Assembly: GCA_934167935.1 (NCBI GenBank)
Contig: CAKPMH010000028.1
Span: 1-14,519 of the forward strand
Source of the DNA: an uncultured Bacilli bacterium
GTDB lineage: Bacteria; Bacillota_I; Bacilli_A; RF39; UBA660
Direction: 5' to 3'
DNA length: 14,519 nucleotides
Shown: positions 13,807-14,519 of the stretch, piece by piece
Layout of the letters: the number at the start of each line of letters is the position of its first letter
How positions within the stretch are numbered: the stretch's first letter is position 1
Notes under the pieces: generated by a model
What the model was told of the DNA's origin: nothing
Database searches by the model: none
The model's input: the letters and a program-made list of their open reading frames with translations, nothing else
Translations under genes and position numbers: made by a program

Positions 13807-14334
13807 ATGAGATACAATATTCGTGGAAGTAAAGTAGAGGTTACCAGTTCAATAAAAGAATATATTGAGAATAAGCTTGGTAAACTTGATAAGTATTTTG
13901 AAGATTCAAACGAATTAACAGCAAATGTTTTAATAAAAGAAAGTGGTGTTAATTACAAATTAGAGGTGACTATACCTATAAAGGGTGCAATTTTAAGAGC
14001 TGAAGTTTCTAATAAAGATTTATATGCATCAATAGATTTAGTTGTTGAAAAGCTTGAAAGACAAATAAGAAAAAATAAGACAAGAATGCATAAATATAGT
14101 AAAGAAACTGTTACAGCATTTATAGATTTTGAAATATCAGATGAAGAAAAAGATGAGAAAAAAATAGTTAAAAGAAAAGTTATAGATATGAAACCAATGG
14201 ATGAAGAAGAAGCTATTCTTCAAATGAATTTATTGGGACATGATTTCTTTATATTTAAAGATTCTAAAACAGGTGATGTATCAGTTCTTTATAGAAGAAA
14301 TGATGAACAATATGGAATTATAGATGTAAAATAG
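13807..14334 (+). CDS. hpf: Ribosome hibernation-promoting factor, long form
   Basis: A 175-residue protein that binds the small ribosomal subunit and drives 100S ribosome dimers in slow growth or stress. The N-terminal S30AE domain covers about 1-100 (MRYNIRGSKVEVTSSIKEYI to the basic RQIRKNKTRMHKY segment). An acidic linker (about 110-118) follows. The C-terminal dimerisation domain (about 122-175) carries DEEEAILQMNLLGHDFFIF and VSVLYRRNDEQYGIID. The two-domain long form is the one found in Bacillota. The start is ATG 13807, with GGTGAT 3 bases upstream; the ATG at 13756 falls in the promoter. It is a single-gene unit with its own terminator. Confidence 0.95.
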   Translation: MRYNIRGSKVEVTSSIKEYIENKLGKLDKYFEDSNELTANVLIKESGVNYKLEVTIPIKGAILRAEVSNKDLYASIDLVVEKLERQIRKNKTRMHKYSKETVTAFIDFEISDEEKDEKKIVKRKVIDMKPMDEEEAILQMNLLGHDFFIFKDSKTGDVSVLYRRNDEQYGIIDVK

Positions 14335-14355
14335 GCATTAAAGCCTATTTTTTTT
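14328..14355 (+). terminator. Terminator of hpf
   Basis: AAAATAGGC (14328-14336) pairs with GCCTATTTT (14343-14351) over a 6-base loop, followed by more T residues to 14355. The stem covers the stop codon. Confidence 0.85.
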
Positions 14356-14415
14356 CATATTATTGAATAAATAACATAAAAATTAAAAAATATTTACATA
14401 TTTTTTAAAAATTGG

Positions 14416-14444
14416 TTGATTTTATTAAAAAAAAATGTTATACT
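14416..14444 (+). promoter_or_regulatory. Promoter of tRNA-Arg
   Basis: TTGATT (14416-14421), 17 bases, then TATACT (14439-14444) with an extended -10 TGT. It stands 20 bases before the mature tRNA start. Confidence 0.7.
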
Positions 14445-14464
14445 TTTGGAGTCGGAGATAAGCC

Positions 14465-14519
14465 GCGCTCGTAGCTCAGCTGGATAGAGTGTTTGGCTAC
14501 GAACCAAAAGGTCAGGGGT
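14465..14519 (+). tRNA. tRNA-Arg (anticodon ACG), 3' end outside window
   Basis: Visible are the 5' acceptor strand GCGCTCG (14465-14471), the D arm with GCTCAGCTGGATAGAG, and the anticodon stem TTTGG/CCAAA around the loop CTACGAA (anticodon ACG at 14499-14501). The variable loop and the 5' T stem AGGGG follow. The gene is cut by the window end at the first base of the T loop. Confidence 0.95.

Noticed and set aside
1..14519. CRISPR array, transposase or riboswitch
   Set aside because: No regularly spaced repeats, insertion-sequence ends or recognisable riboswitch cores were seen on either strand.

Overview
The window is very AT-rich. It uses the standard code (several genes end in TGA and Trp is TGG), strong AGGAGG or GGTGAT ribosome-binding sites, and sigma-A-type promoters with 16-17 base spacers. 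Together with a long-form ribosome hibernation factor, a family II pyrophosphatase with CBS domains, HTH/DUF2975 gene pairs and an agr-type peptide signalling locus, this points to a low-GC member of the Bacillota (Firmicutes), perhaps an uncultured gut Bacilli or Clostridia lineage. The species cannot be told from the sequence.

Bases 1-1851 are the right end of an integrated element. A tyrosine integrase, cut off at its 5' end by the window edge, is followed by a terminator, a short direct repeat, and an attachment site made of the 3' half of a tRNA-Trp(CCA) gene. The fragment lacks its 5' half, so the body of the element lies to the left, with the intact tRNA expected at its far end. Host sequence resumes at about 1852, including what looks like the original tRNA terminator.

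Bases 1953-9700 are housekeeping and membrane genes: a three-gene minus-strand operon (DUF2975 membrane protein, YozG-like HTH regulator, DUF4173 membrane protein); a plus-strand pair (ArsP_2-type heavy-metal exporter and Fur-family regulator) with a palindrome at the predicted transcription start; a CBS/DRTGG-containing manganese-dependent pyrophosphatase; and a PMCA-like calcium P-type ATPase. At 9732-10277 there is a solitary AbiEi-like antitoxin gene without a toxin partner.

Bases 10337-13746 hold the most interesting unit, a rearranged agr quorum-sensing system. A LytTR response regulator (AgrA-like) and a histidine kinase (AgrC-like) lie on the plus strand. Converging on them from the minus strand are the processing protease AgrB and a 42-residue AgrD-like propeptide. 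The region upstream of agrB contains two divergent copies of one promoter module: a 9-12-9 direct repeat typical of LytTR regulator sites, then 10 bases, then a -35 element. One copy faces agrBD and the other faces a cold-shock protein gene with a leader of about 125 bases. This mirrors the divergent P2/P3 layout of staphylococcal agr, but with a cold-shock gene (or its leader RNA) where RNAIII would be.

The right end carries the long-form hibernation-promoting factor gene with its own promoter and terminator, then the start of a tRNA-Arg(ACG) gene cut by the window edge.
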